A stretch of DNA of 64,000 bases from Geobacteraceae bacterium (lineage in GTDB: Bacteria > Desulfobacterota > Desulfuromonadia > Geobacterales > Pseudopelobacteraceae), in NCBI GenBank assembly GCA_021286935.1, contig JAJTBI010000004.1, positions 22,604 through 86,603 on the forward strand, given 5' to 3'. The position numbers and the translations under genes were made by a program. A model generated the notes under the pieces. That model saw only the letters and a list, made by a program, of their open reading frames with translations, did not search any database and was not told where the DNA came from. Position 1 is the stretch's first letter. Each line of letters begins with the position of its first letter. Positions 17,378 through 27,136 of the stretch are shown here, piece after piece.

Positions 17378-18822
17378 CCGGAGCGCAGGCTACGACAAAC
17401 AGCAGAGGTATCTGGATCCTGTTCAGCATCGCCTTTGCCACCTTCATGGTCAATGCTGATTCCTACATCGTTAATATCTCGCTGCCGGTGATTGCCGGTT
17501 ATTTCAAGGTCGGTACCGAGGCGGTCTCCTGGGTGGTGATGTCCTACCAACTGACGGTCACCGCGCTGCTGCTGGTGTTTGGCACCCTGGGGGACCGGAT
17601 CGGCATCAAGCGGCTGTTCATGCTGGGTTATGCGCTGTTTACCCTCAGCTCATTGTTCTGCGCCATCTCGCCCACCCTGGGCTGGCTGGTGGCCAGTCGT
17701 GCCCTGCAGGGGATCGGTGCCTCGGTCCTGTATGCCCTGACGCCGGCCATGGTGCCGCGTTATCTGCCGCCGGAGCAGCGTGGACCGGCCTTTGGCGCCC
17801 TGGCAACGGCAGCAGCCCTGGGGATCTCGGTTGGCACGCCGCTGGGTGGTTTGATTACCGGCCTGTTGTCCTGGCACTGGGCTTTTTTGATCAATATCCC
17901 GATCGGGATTATAGCGATGCTGGTTGCCAAGCGGGTCTTGCCAGCAGATCTTTCTGTTGCTGAAAAGACTCCGCTGCCTGCGTTTGACTACGTCGGTTCA
18001 GTCTTCAGCGCCCTGGCGCTGGTCAGCCTGATCTATAGCTTCAGCAAGCTGAACAGCCTCGGGCTGGCGCCAACGGTGCTGGGGGCTGCGGTGCTGTTTG
18101 TGGTCAGCCTGATCGCCTTTATCCTCTGGGAACGGCGGGTGTCACACCCGTTGCTGGATTACAGCCTGTTCCGTTCACCGGCCTTCAACTTTGGCAATCT
18201 GGCCAACTTTCTCTGTCTTTGCTATCTGGCTGGCCATAACTTTATCACCCCCTTTTATCTGATGACCGTTAAAGGGCTGCCCACTGAGCGGGCTGGTACG
18301 GTCTTTCTGCTCTACTCGCTGATCTATATGGGGATGGGGCCGCTGGCCGGGCAACTTTCCAAACGGATTAATCCGCGTATGCTCTGCACCACCGCGTTGT
18401 TGCTGGGTGTGCTGGTTTCCTTTGGTTTCAGCCGCCTTTTGGAAGATGGCACCATGCTGCCGGTCTACGGCTATTTTGTAGGGCTGGCACTGGTGATGGC
18501 CACCTTTATCCCTTCCAACAATAACGTGGTAATGGGCATGGCGCCGCCGGGCAAACAGGGGGCGGTGTCCGGCAGTTTTCGGATGGTGGGCAGGGTCGGG
18601 ATGACGGTGGGGGTCTGTCTGTTCCAGACCATCTTTGCTCTGGCAGCGCTGCAGCAGTCAGGCAAGCTGCAGGCGGATACACTTAAGTCGGTTGCGCGTA
18701 CGCAACTGCTGTCTGCTTTCAGTACGGTCTATACAGTTGGTGCCGCGCTGTTTGCTGTGGCTGCTGTCAGTTCGTTGTTGGCACGTGAAAAGGTCATCAG
18801 GCCAGACCGGAGCGCTGTATGA
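17374..18822 (+). CDS. MFS transporter, EmrB/QacA (DHA2, 14-TM) family
   Basis: 482 residues, start GTG overlapping the stop of the opine-dehydrogenase gene. The sequence shows about 14 membrane helices and the family signature GDRIGIKRLFMLG between helices 2 and 3. SRALQGIGASV and the helix-5 motif GTPLGGLI follow. DHA2 proteins are proton-driven exporters in the inner membrane. The close coupling suggests export of the opine-dehydrogenase product, an inference. Confidence 0.85.
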   Translation: MTGAQATTNSRGIWILFSIAFATFMVNADSYIVNISLPVIAGYFKVGTEAVSWVVMSYQLTVTALLLVFGTLGDRIGIKRLFMLGYALFTLSSLFCAISPTLGWLVASRALQGIGASVLYALTPAMVPRYLPPEQRGPAFGALATAAALGISVGTPLGGLITGLLSWHWAFLINIPIGIIAMLVAKRVLPADLSVAEKTPLPAFDYVGSVFSALALVSLIYSFSKLNSLGLAPTVLGAAVLFVVSLIAFILWERRVSHPLLDYSLFRSPAFNFGNLANFLCLCYLAGHNFITPFYLMTVKGLPTERAGTVFLLYSLIYMGMGPLAGQLSKRINPRMLCTTALLLGVLVSFGFSRLLEDGTMLPVYGYFVGLALVMATFIPSNNNVVMGMAPPGKQGAVSGSFRMVGRVGMTVGVCLFQTIFALAALQQSGKLQADTLKSVARTQLLSAFSTVYTVGAALFAVAAVSSLLAREKVIRPDRSAV

Positions 18823-19835
18823 TGCGATTACTAGGGCGCGTATGCTGTTCAAAAGAGCTGAAGTTGTTGCAGAACACAATGTTGCTGCTTTTAGTTCTTT
18901 GCAGTAGCGCGGTTGCTGCTTCTCCACTGAAAAAAGCCACCCTGATGCCGCTCTGGAGCCCCCAGGCGCAATTCGCCGGGTATTATGTCGCCCTTGAAAA
19001 GGGGATCTATGTCCGTCATGGTATTGATTTGAAGATACTCCCGGCAGGGCCGGGCTACTCACCTGAACAGACGCTAAAAAACGGTGGTGCCGATTTTGCC
19101 ATACTCTGGCTGACAACCGCCCTGCGACAGCGCGCTGATGGAACTCAGTTGGTTAATCTGGCTCAGCTGGTCCAGCGTTCTTCGCTGCTGCTGATATCCA
19201 AAAAAAATAGCGGAATCAGGTCCGTGGCAGACCTGAACAGCAGGAAAGTCGGGTTGTGGGCAGGGGATTTGTCGCTGCCGCCGCGGATCATGTTTGCCAG
19301 GCAGGGGATCAAGGTCCGCGAACTGCCCCAGTCCTACACCGTGAACCTGTTTCTGCGGGGCGGGATCGAGGTGACATCAGCCATGTGGTACAATGAGTAC
19401 CATACGATTCTTTCTTCCGGGGTTGATGCGGATGAGCTGTCTGTTATCTCCCTCCATGAACAGGGGATACAGTTTCCAGAAGACGGGATTTACACCCTGG
19501 AAAAGACCCTTAAAAAAGATCCGGCCCTGGCAAAGGCCTTTGTTGCCGCCTCGCTGGAGGGGTGGCGCTATGCCTTTGACCATCCTGATCAGGCGTTGGA
19601 GATTGTCATCAAGCAGATGCGTGCGGCGCAACTGCCAGCCAACCGGGCCCACCAGAAATGGATGCTTGACCGGATGCGTGATCTGATCATGCCAACAACC
19701 GCCAAAGGTGAGCAAGGGCTGCTTAATCAGCAGGAGTATGAGGCTGTTGGTCAGGCGATGCGTAGCTATGGGCTACTTAAGGCGTATCCTGACTACAGCC
19801 GTTTTACCGGGAGGTCGGATGCTGGCACGCACTAG
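18819..19835 (+). CDS. ABC transporter substrate-binding protein, NMT1/THI5-like
   Basis: 338 residues with an N-terminal signal region ending near SSAVAAS. The mature protein shows the THI5-like opening LWSPQAQFAGYYVALEKGIY and the typical LNGGADFAI-type segment. Members bind pyrimidine or sulfonate-like ligands in the periplasm. No permease or ATPase gene is adjacent; instead the downstream gene encodes a membrane SpoIIE phosphatase, so it may serve as a sensor subunit. The start overlaps the MFS gene by 4 bp (ATGA). Confidence 0.8.
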   Translation: MMRLLGRVCCSKELKLLQNTMLLLLVLCSSAVAASPLKKATLMPLWSPQAQFAGYYVALEKGIYVRHGIDLKILPAGPGYSPEQTLKNGGADFAILWLTTALRQRADGTQLVNLAQLVQRSSLLLISKKNSGIRSVADLNSRKVGLWAGDLSLPPRIMFARQGIKVRELPQSYTVNLFLRGGIEVTSAMWYNEYHTILSSGVDADELSVISLHEQGIQFPEDGIYTLEKTLKKDPALAKAFVAASLEGWRYAFDHPDQALEIVIKQMRAAQLPANRAHQKWMLDRMRDLIMPTTAKGEQGLLNQQEYEAVGQAMRSYGLLKAYPDYSRFTGRSDAGTH

Positions 19836-21753
19836 TATAGCCACCAGACTGGTGCTGGTGATTACCCTCTGCAGTGCGCTGATCTTTGCCGTGATCCTGG
19901 GCTATAACTATCATCATTCCCGTGTCATCCTTGAGCAGGAGCTTGAGTCCAATGCACGTAATCTTGCCGGTTCGCTGGTGCATCGGGTGGAGACTGAGCT
20001 TGTAGCGGTTACCAAGGTGGTGCAAGGGATGGCCCGTGAGCTGGAAACCAGCCGTCATACAGCGCAGGAACTGCACAGTCTGATCAAGACCACGTTGGAA
20101 CAGAACCCAGAACTCTACGGTTCAACCGTGGCCTTTGAGCCGTTTGCCTTCAACGCCGCAACCCGTCTGTATGCCCCTTATTATTACCGCCACAAGGGCG
20201 GGATCGCCTTCAGTCGCCTGGAAACAGCATACCAGCAACTGCCTTACCTGTACTGGGATTGGTATCAGATACCACGGGAACTGGGCAGGATGGAGTGGAG
20301 TGAACCGTATTTTGATGAAGGGGCAGGCAATATCCTGATGTCAACCTGTTCGGTACCGTTTTATGGCACCGATAACGGCAGGAAGCAGCTCAAGGGAATT
20401 GTGACAGCGGACATCTCGCTGGAATCTCTGACCCGACTGGTCTCATCAGTCAAAATACTTAAGACCGGCTACGCTGCCCTACTGTCACGCAACGGGATGG
20501 TGCTTGCCCATCCGCTCAAAGATGCGGTCATGAACGAGACCTTCTTCAGTATTGCGGAAGAGCGTCATGATCCAGCCATGCGGGAGTTGGGCAAAAAGAT
20601 GATTAAGGGTGAGTCCGGTTTCATCTTGTACAAGAGTATGGTGGGGGTCAGAAGCTGGATGTATTACGCCCCGATCCGCTCAACCGGCTGGACCCTTGCC
20701 GTGGTTTTTCCTGAAAAGGAGCTGCTTGAGAATGTTACCCGTCTGAGCATGACCATGGCGGTGATGGGGCTGATTGGTATCCTGTTGTTAACAGCGGCAG
20801 TGATCTCCATTGCACGCTCTATTACCAAACCGCTTCGTTCGCTGGCTGCTGCCACTGATGAGATAGCTGCGGGAAACTTTGATGTGGAGCTTCCTGCGGT
20901 ACGTTCGCAGGATGAGGTTGGGCTGCTGACCCATGATTTTCAGGTTATGCAGCAGTCGCTCAAGGAGTATATCAAGAACCTGACGGAAACCACGGCAGCC
21001 AAGGAGCGGATCCAGAGTGAGCTCAAGGTGGCCACTGATATCCAGGCCAGTCTGCTGCCCCGGCTGTTTCCCGCCTTCCCGGATCGACCTGAATTCGACA
21101 TCTTTGCCTCAATGGATCCTGCCAAAGAAGTGGGAGGCGATTTCTATGATTTCTTCTTTGTTGATCCCACACATCTCTGCTTCCTGATTGCCGATGTTTC
21201 CGGTAAGGGGGTGCCTGCAGCACTCTACATGATGGTTGCAAAGACCCTGCTTAAGTCAGAAGGGCAGCGGCTTGGCGAACCCAGCCGGATACTTTCCTGC
21301 GTCAATACGATCCTTGCTGAAGACAATGACAGCTGCATGTTTGCCACGGTGTTCTGCGCTATCCTGCATACCGAAACAGGAGAGATCTGTTTTGCCAATG
21401 CCGGGCATAACCCGCCGTTGATCATGGATGCGGCAGGGGTGCGCTATCTTGCGCCTAAAGCGGGGTTTGTGCTGGGGCCGATGGAAGATAGTGTCTATAC
21501 CACTGAACGGCTTGTCATGCAGCCGGGAGATACGCTGTTTCTCTATACTGATGGTGTGACTGAGGCGAGCAACCATGCGGATGAACTGTACGGTGAGCCG
21601 CGTTTGCTTGATGTCTTGCAGAATGCGCCCAGAGAAGATCTTGTAGCGCTTGTGCATACTATTCGGGCTGATGTTGCCGCCCATGCTGCCGGCGCACCAC
21701 AGTCAGATGATGTTACCATGGTTGCCATTACCTGGCGGGGGACAAACGTTTAG
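19819..21753 (+). CDS. Membrane Cache-HAMP-SpoIIE (PP2C) serine phosphatase
   Basis: 644 residues from the ATG at 19819, preceded by GGGAGG; the longer open frame upstream is unlikely because it overlaps the previous gene by 128 bp. An N-terminal membrane helix and an extracytoplasmic Cache-type domain are followed by a second helix, a HAMP linker and a PP2C/SpoIIE domain. Metal-binding residues are visible in EVGGDFYDF, DVSGKGVPAAL and SDDVTM. Such phosphatases dephosphorylate anti-sigma antagonist STAS proteins. It overlaps the binding-protein gene by 17 bp, suggesting ligand-dependent signalling. Confidence 0.88.
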   Translation: MLARTSIATRLVLVITLCSALIFAVILGYNYHHSRVILEQELESNARNLAGSLVHRVETELVAVTKVVQGMARELETSRHTAQELHSLIKTTLEQNPELYGSTVAFEPFAFNAATRLYAPYYYRHKGGIAFSRLETAYQQLPYLYWDWYQIPRELGRMEWSEPYFDEGAGNILMSTCSVPFYGTDNGRKQLKGIVTADISLESLTRLVSSVKILKTGYAALLSRNGMVLAHPLKDAVMNETFFSIAEERHDPAMRELGKKMIKGESGFILYKSMVGVRSWMYYAPIRSTGWTLAVVFPEKELLENVTRLSMTMAVMGLIGILLLTAAVISIARSITKPLRSLAAATDEIAAGNFDVELPAVRSQDEVGLLTHDFQVMQQSLKEYIKNLTETTAAKERIQSELKVATDIQASLLPRLFPAFPDRPEFDIFASMDPAKEVGGDFYDFFFVDPTHLCFLIADVSGKGVPAALYMMVAKTLLKSEGQRLGEPSRILSCVNTILAEDNDSCMFATVFCAILHTETGEICFANAGHNPPLIMDAAGVRYLAPKAGFVLGPMEDSVYTTERLVMQPGDTLFLYTDGVTEASNHADELYGEPRLLDVLQNAPREDLVALVHTIRADVAAHAAGAPQSDDVTMVAITWRGTNV

Positions 21754-21800
21754 ACTCCTTGTTGCACAACCTGTCTCGGTTTCTGGCATTGAAAATGAAA

Positions 21801-21847
21801 CGACTCCTCTCGCCCAGCGTTGAAATCGATTGGGTTGAGAGGAGTCG
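21801..21847. terminator. Hairpin between convergent genes
   Basis: Perfect 11-bp inverted repeat, CGACTCCTCTC and GAGAGGAGTCG, around a 25-bp loop, lying between the stop of the SpoIIE gene and that of a small minus-strand gene. No clear T run follows on either strand, so the terminator call is moderate. Confidence 0.55.
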
Positions 21848-21877
21848 CAGAGAGTTGTGCAGGAAATTGTTGTTACA

Positions 21878-22135
21878 CTATTTACATTTGCAGGAGGCTC
21901 CAACTCCGCCAAGTGATTTTGCATGTTTGTCAGCATCCATCTTGTAATCAAATGCCTTCAGCAGGCAGGTACCTGAGCCGCGTGCGGACTTCATCTGATC
22001 CAGCGTGCGTGAATCAACCTCAATTTTGCCGTTTGCGCAGTAAACGCTGTACTGGGTTTTGCACAATGCGCTACCAGCCCCCAAAACCGTCACGACTGCT
22101 GCAACAAGAGACATGACCATCATCCGACGTTTCAT
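21878..22135 (-). CDS. Small exported Cys-containing protein, unknown function
   Basis: 85 residues with a signal peptide ending near GSALCKTQYSV. The mature part of about 60 residues contains several cysteines (YCANG, GTCLL, SCKCK) that could form disulfides or bind metal. I do not recognise the family. It stands alone, convergent with the SpoIIE gene, with a small hairpin (CCGGC-tat-GCCGG) in its upstream region. Confidence 0.6.
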   Translation of the reverse strand: MKRRMMVMSLVAAVVTVLGAGSALCKTQYSVYCANGKIEVDSRTLDQMKSARGSGTCLLKAFDYKMDADKHAKSLGGVGASCKCK

Positions 22136-22386
22136 ACGTTACCCCCTGTTTAGGATTAACCGGCTATGCCGGGTTTGATTAGACGTTGGAACCAGTGCAA
22201 ACGATCTGATAACCAACTCCAGTGACGAATGGTAACTCAGTATAACGCGGATAGGTGGTTTGGCAAGCTTGCCGCTTTTATTATGTCTGGTATGCTGTGA
22301 CAAGCTGTACTCTAAAGAGGGGGGTGAGTTAAAGCTTTGACGGATGCCAAACAGTTAAGTTTAAAACTATTGTAATGGAGCTTTTC

Positions 22387-22764
22387 ATGGGACTTTTTTC
22401 TAGTGATTCAAAAAATAGTGCAACAGCAGAAGCCAGAAAATTTCATACTGATTATGGTCAGCTGCTTATTGATGGCGAGATCATTGAGGCTGGGTTTGTT
22501 GTTGCCCGCGACACTCTCCTGTTTACCAATAAACGCTTGATTGTTATCGAGGTGCAGGGGATTTCCGGCAGGCAGCTGGAATATCTCTCTGTTCCCTACG
22601 GCTCGGTCGTGAAATTCAGTGTGCAGACCGGCGGCAGTTTTGACCTGAATGCAGAGCTGAAACTGTGGATCGGTAATGACACTGTTCCCCTTGAAAAACG
22701 GTTCACCAGTGAACTCAACGTCTATGAGGTGCAGAAGATTCTTGCCAGTCGCGTGCTGAAGTAA
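22387..22764 (+). CDS. PH-domain protein (bacterial PH, YdjM/DUF1696-like)
   Basis: 125 residues from the ATG at 22387, with GGAG 6 bp upstream; an in-frame ATG at 22375 is possible. The segments LLFTNKRLIVIEVQG and SVPYGSVVKFSVQTGGSFD are characteristic of bacterial PH-like domains. No membrane helix. The function of the family is unknown. The downstream hydrolase starts 36 bp later. Confidence 0.78.
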   Translation: MGLFSSDSKNSATAEARKFHTDYGQLLIDGEIIEAGFVVARDTLLFTNKRLIVIEVQGISGRQLEYLSVPYGSVVKFSVQTGGSFDLNAELKLWIGNDTVPLEKRFTSELNVYEVQKILASRVLK

Positions 22765-22800
22765 CCCCACAAATGTTGTCTCTTTTCAGGAGGAATCCAT

Positions 22801-23607
22801 ATGCCTTTTTTGAATCATAGGGAGATCCAGCTGTACTATGAGCAGCATGGTAGCGGTCCTCCGCTGTTACTGATCGCTGGTCTGGCTTCTGATTCACAGA
22901 GCTGGCTACCGGTGGTTGAGGGGCTTGCTAAGCAGTTTACCGTAATCCTGCTGGATAACCGTGGGGTAGGGCGTTCAACCCAGGAGTGCGATATCAGCAT
23001 CAGTCTGATGGCTGATGACTGCGCGGCCCTGATCCGTCACCTGGGGTATCAACGGGTTGCTGTTGCAGGGCATTCCATGGGGGGGATGGTTGCGATGGAA
23101 TTGTCCCGGCAGCACCCCGATCTGGTTGACCGTCTGGTGCTGGTTGCCACTGCAGCCAAAAACAGGGTCCGCAATAACCTGTTGTTTCAGGACTGGGCTG
23201 ATTGGTACGAGACGGGATCTAACCGCGTTGCCTGGTTCCGCACGGTTCTGTACTGGATACTTACGGAATCTTTTTTTAAGAATCAGTCTTTATTGGATGC
23301 CTCACTGGACTATCTGCTCAGCTATCCTTGGCCTCAGTCGTCCCAGGCCTTCAGGCAGCAGGTGCAGGCCATTGCAGGGTTTGATGCAAGCGATTGGCTG
23401 GGGCAGGTGATGGTACCCACCTGTGTTTTGGCTGGTGAGCAGGATCTGCTGATGCTGCCGGGAGATTCGGAGTATCTGGCACAACAGTTGCCTCATGCGG
23501 TTCTGGAGGTTGTCAAAGGTGCGGCCCACTCGGTCCACAGCGAACAGCCAGAGGCGTTTGTGCAGGCTGTTGTTGATTTTTGTAGGGGAGAGGCCGATGC
23601 CTTTTGA
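22801..23607 (+). CDS. Alpha/beta hydrolase
   Basis: 268 residues with the HG-type oxyanion segment, nucleophile elbow GHSMGG (Ser in the middle), a late acidic residue and the catalytic His in GAAHSVHSEQP. It resembles small soluble esterases/lactonases of the 3-oxoadipate enol-lactonase type, so the substrate is open. AGGAGG precedes the ATG. The stop overlaps the next gene by 11 bp. Confidence 0.85.
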   Translation: MPFLNHREIQLYYEQHGSGPPLLLIAGLASDSQSWLPVVEGLAKQFTVILLDNRGVGRSTQECDISISLMADDCAALIRHLGYQRVAVAGHSMGGMVAMELSRQHPDLVDRLVLVATAAKNRVRNNLLFQDWADWYETGSNRVAWFRTVLYWILTESFFKNQSLLDASLDYLLSYPWPQSSQAFRQQVQAIAGFDASDWLGQVMVPTCVLAGEQDLLMLPGDSEYLAQQLPHAVLEVVKGAAHSVHSEQPEAFVQAVVDFCRGEADAF

Positions 23608-25963
23608 GCATAACCGGATTCATATACTGATTTATATTCTTTTGGCTGTTTGTATGCTCATGCCGTTGCAATCTGCGGAGGCGCTGGAGAAAGTGACGCT
23701 GCAGTTGAAGTGGACCCACGCCTTTCAGTTTGCCGGCTATTATGCGGCAAAAGAGCAGGGGTATTACCGTGAGGCGGGTCTGGATGTCGCCATACTGGAA
23801 GCGACACCGCAAACCAATCCGATACAGTCGGTATTGGAAGGCAGGGCGCAGTATGGTGTGGGGACCAGCGGGCTGTTGCTGGCCCGTTCAGCAGGTAAGC
23901 CGGTGGTTGTCCTGGCAGTGATTTTTCAGCAATCCCCCTATGAGATATATGCAGCACCCCATATTCGGCAGGTTAAGGATCTGATCGGAAAACGGCTGAT
24001 GCTTGAACCGCAGACAGACGAGTTGGTTGCCTTCCTGAAAAAGGAAGGGGTCTCTCTGGATCAGCTGCAACTGGTTCCACACAGCTTTGATGCTGCCGGC
24101 CTGATGCAGGGACAGGCAGAGGCGATCTCCGGATATGTCTCCGACGAACCCTATTATTTCAAACAGGCAAAGTATCCGTACCAGACCTTTAGCCCCCGCT
24201 CGGTGGGAATCGACTTTTACGGTGATAATCTGTTTACGTCGGCGCTTGAGCTGAAAAACCATCCAGAGCGGGTAAAGGCTTTCAGGGCCGCAACCATGCG
24301 GGGCTGGCAGTATGCCAAGGAACACCGTGACAATGTAATCGATCTGATCCTCACTAAGTACTCCAAGCGTCATACCCGGGAGTACCTGCATCACGAGTCT
24401 GATCAGATGATTCCCCTGTTACAGCCTAACCTGATCGAGATCGGTTACATGAACTCCGGTCGCTGGCGCCATATTGCCGATACCTATTCCAGCATAGGAC
24501 TACTTCCTGACAATTTCCCGCTGGATGGTTTTCTCTATGAACCGCCGGAAGGAAATCTTAAGCGACTCTATCGCTACCTGGGGGTGGCGTTGGCAGCAGT
24601 CTTTGTGGCGAGTTGCATTGCGATCTATATCTATCGGGTCAACCGGCGTCTGGCCCAGATCATGAAACAGAATGAACAGACCACGGCCGCCTTGTCCGAA
24701 AGTGAGGAACTGTGGCGAACCATCATCAAGACATCGCCGGACGGTATTTCCATCACCTCTATGGATGGTGTTGTCAGGCAGGTGTCGGACAAGATGTTTG
24801 CCATGTATGGCTACAGTTCGCCTGGCGAGGTAATTGGACGTAATATCTTTGAATTTATTGATCCCGAATATCACGAAAAAGCGACGTTCCGGATCGGCAT
24901 GATGCTGGATGGCACCTACACCGGCGCTACGGACTATTTAATGATTCGCAAAGACGGCAGCCGCTTCTTTATTGAAGCCAATGCCGAGATTCTGCGGGAT
25001 CATGATGGCAAGCCGCGGGAGTTGTTTTTTATCAACCGGGATATTACTGAACGCAAACAGACAGAGGCCAGGCTGCGCTCTTTGTCTGTCGCGGTTGAGC
25101 AGGGGCCGGTATCAGTTGTGATCACGGACCCGCTCGGCACCATACAGTATGTCAATCCCTGCTTCAGTGCCGTTACCGGCTATGAAGCTGATGAAGTTAT
25201 TGGCGGACCCCCCAGACTTCTCAAGTCAGGTTTGACGGAGCAGGCAGTGTACGTGTCGTTGTGGAACACGCTTCAGGAGGGTAAAACCTGGGTCGGCGAA
25301 TTTATCAATAAACGCAAGAATGGGGAACTATTCTGGGAGGAAGCACATATTGCACCGGTGTTTGACAGTGCCGGTACGGTGTTGCAGTATGTTGCCGTGA
25401 AGCTGGATATCACCGCTCGTAAAAAGGTGGAAGAACAGGTGACCCATCTGGCCCAGTATGATGCCTTGACTGATTTGCCAAACCGGACCCTCTTTTCGGA
25501 ACTCCTGCTGCAGGCATTGGCCTTGGCCCAACGTGAAGATAGTTGTCTCGCCCTTATGTTTGTTGATCTGGATCGCTTTAAGCCGGTGAATGATACCTAT
25601 GGTCATGCCGTGGGAGATCTTCTGCTGAATCAGGTTGGCAAGCGGATGAAAGATACGGTGCGTTTCTCTGACACCCTGGGAAGAGTTGGCGGTGACGAGT
25701 TTGTGGTGCTGCTGCCCAAGGTTGATGGGCCGTCTGATGCACTGTTGGTTGCTGAGAAGCTGAGGCTTGCCTTGGAGGTGCCTTTTACCATTGAGGACCA
25801 CGAGTTACAGATCTCGGCCTGTATCGGTATTGCCCTGTATCCTGTGCATGGCCAGGATGAAAAGACGCTGTTTCAGCATGCTGATCTGGCTATGTACCAT
25901 GCCAAGCAACAGGGCAGAAATGCGGTGCAGATGTTTGACCGGCAGATGGTAGTGGAGTCGTAA
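23597..25963 (+). CDS. NMT1/THI5-like sensor with PAS-PAS-GGDEF (diguanylate cyclase)
   Basis: 788 residues from ATG 23597 (GGGGAGAGG upstream). Signal peptide/membrane helix, then a periplasmic NMT1/THI5-like domain (LKWTHAFQFAGYYAAKEQGYY). A membrane helix lies near 325-350, followed by two PAS domains (about 375-500 and 500-620) and a GGDEF domain with the RVGGDEF active site. An RxxD inhibitory site (RFSD) lies five residues upstream of GGDEF. It probably makes c-di-GMP in response to a periplasmic ligand. Downstream genes act on cytosine and nucleotides, so the ligand may be a pyrimidine, an inference. Confidence 0.9.
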   Translation: MPFEHNRIHILIYILLAVCMLMPLQSAEALEKVTLQLKWTHAFQFAGYYAAKEQGYYREAGLDVAILEATPQTNPIQSVLEGRAQYGVGTSGLLLARSAGKPVVVLAVIFQQSPYEIYAAPHIRQVKDLIGKRLMLEPQTDELVAFLKKEGVSLDQLQLVPHSFDAAGLMQGQAEAISGYVSDEPYYFKQAKYPYQTFSPRSVGIDFYGDNLFTSALELKNHPERVKAFRAATMRGWQYAKEHRDNVIDLILTKYSKRHTREYLHHESDQMIPLLQPNLIEIGYMNSGRWRHIADTYSSIGLLPDNFPLDGFLYEPPEGNLKRLYRYLGVALAAVFVASCIAIYIYRVNRRLAQIMKQNEQTTAALSESEELWRTIIKTSPDGISITSMDGVVRQVSDKMFAMYGYSSPGEVIGRNIFEFIDPEYHEKATFRIGMMLDGTYTGATDYLMIRKDGSRFFIEANAEILRDHDGKPRELFFINRDITERKQTEARLRSLSVAVEQGPVSVVITDPLGTIQYVNPCFSAVTGYEADEVIGGPPRLLKSGLTEQAVYVSLWNTLQEGKTWVGEFINKRKNGELFWEEAHIAPVFDSAGTVLQYVAVKLDITARKKVEEQVTHLAQYDALTDLPNRTLFSELLLQALALAQREDSCLALMFVDLDRFKPVNDTYGHAVGDLLLNQVGKRMKDTVRFSDTLGRVGGDEFVVLLPKVDGPSDALLVAEKLRLALEVPFTIEDHELQISACIGIALYPVHGQDEKTLFQHADLAMYHAKQQGRNAVQMFDRQMVVES

Positions 25964-25986
25964 TACAAATGCAGCAGGAGGAAATC

Positions 25987-26424
25987 GTGGATAGTTTCAT
26001 GCAGGCTGCTATTGAAGAAGCGCGCCAGGGGCTGGCGGAAGGTGGTATCCCGATTGGCGCGGTGATTGTTCATCAGGGCAGGATCATCGGGCGTGGCCAT
26101 AACCGGCGGGTGCAGCAGGACAGCGCCATTCTGCATGGTGAAATGGACGCCCTGGAGAATGGCGGTCGTCAACCGGCATCGGTCTATCGGGAATCAGTGC
26201 TGTACACCACCCTGTCACCTTGCCCGATGTGCAGCGGTGCTATCCTGCTGTACGGCATTCCCAAGGTGGTGATCGGTGAAAACCGTACTTTCATGGGAGA
26301 AGAGGAGCTGCTGCGATCTCGCGGGGTGCAGGTGGAGGTTCTGCAGGATGAACAGTGCATCAGCTTGATGGAGCAGTTTATTGCTGAAAAACCGGAGCTT
26401 TGGAACGAAGATATCGGAGTATGA
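25987..26424 (+). CDS. Cytosine deaminase, Fcy1-type CDA superfamily
   Basis: 145 residues from a GTG at 25987 with AGGAGG 5 bp upstream; an in-frame ATG at 25969 lacks such a site. Zinc and catalytic motifs are HGEMDAL and SPCPMCSGAI. The overall sequence, including YGIPKVV, GENRTF and the terminal WNEDIG, parallels yeast cytosine deaminase Fcy1 rather than bacterial CodA. It converts cytosine (or a related base) to uracil plus ammonia. Downstream nucleotidase and transporter genes fit a salvage role. Confidence 0.82.
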   Translation: MDSFMQAAIEEARQGLAEGGIPIGAVIVHQGRIIGRGHNRRVQQDSAILHGEMDALENGGRQPASVYRESVLYTTLSPCPMCSGAILLYGIPKVVIGENRTFMGEEELLRSRGVQVEVLQDEQCISLMEQFIAEKPELWNEDIGV

Positions 26425-26443
26425 AGCAGAAAGGGACAACTAT

Positions 26444-27130
26444 ATGCAGAGATTGATACTTGCTGTAATTCTGGTGCTGTTGCCGTTACTGAATGTCCAT
26501 GCAGAATCAACCGGATGTAACGGTCCCCGTGCTGTTGGCGCCACGTACCGCTCAGACAGTGGAAAACAACTGAACGCCTGTTTTGACCTTGATCGCAATA
26601 CGGTGACCGTGGTGCTGGCCGATGGAAGCCGGGTGATGCTACCAGCAGCCCTGTCCGGTTCTGGTGCCCGTTATAGTGATGGGAAGCGCACCTTTTGGGA
26701 ACATAAAGGGATCGGCCGCTATTTTGTTGGCGAAACATTGTTGTTTGAGGGTGGTCCGGCTCCGGCAGGGTACAAAAGCGGCGTTACATCGCAGCTTCTG
26801 GTTAAGACCAGCGTGACTGCCGATGGCAAGAAGATCGCTTATCCGACGACTAATAACCCCGAAGTGACGGCAATGCTGGTGGAGATCGCTCCCAAGGCTG
26901 AAACCGGCTGGCATAAACATGATGTGCCGGTTTACGCCTATATGCTGGCTGGTGAGCTTGAAGTAACGCTGGAAAGTGGCAAGCATGCTACCTATAAGGC
27001 AGGAGATGCGATTATTGAGGTGGTGGGTACCCTGCATAACGGCATCAATAAGGGGAAAGAAACGGCCAAGCTGGTGGTGTTTTACACCGGCATCAAAGAC
27101 CAGGCTAACGTGGTCAGAAAACAGGAGTAA
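26444..27130 (+). CDS. MliC-like plus cupin exported protein
   Basis: 228 residues with a signal peptide (to NVHAES). The N-terminal mature part (about 22-105) resembles the MliC lysozyme-inhibitor fold (C...ATYRSDSGKQL, then SGSGARYSDGKRTFWEHKG). A cupin domain follows (GWHKHDVPVYAYMLAGELEVTL, later GDAIIEVVGTLHNG) with His residues for metal. The fusion is unusual. It may protect against lysozyme or act on a small molecule in the periplasm; the role is unknown. Confidence 0.7.
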   Translation: MQRLILAVILVLLPLLNVHAESTGCNGPRAVGATYRSDSGKQLNACFDLDRNTVTVVLADGSRVMLPAALSGSGARYSDGKRTFWEHKGIGRYFVGETLLFEGGPAPAGYKSGVTSQLLVKTSVTADGKKIAYPTTNNPEVTAMLVEIAPKAETGWHKHDVPVYAYMLAGELEVTLESGKHATYKAGDAIIEVVGTLHNGINKGKETAKLVVFYTGIKDQANVVRKQE

Positions 27131-27136
27131 CGTCCC

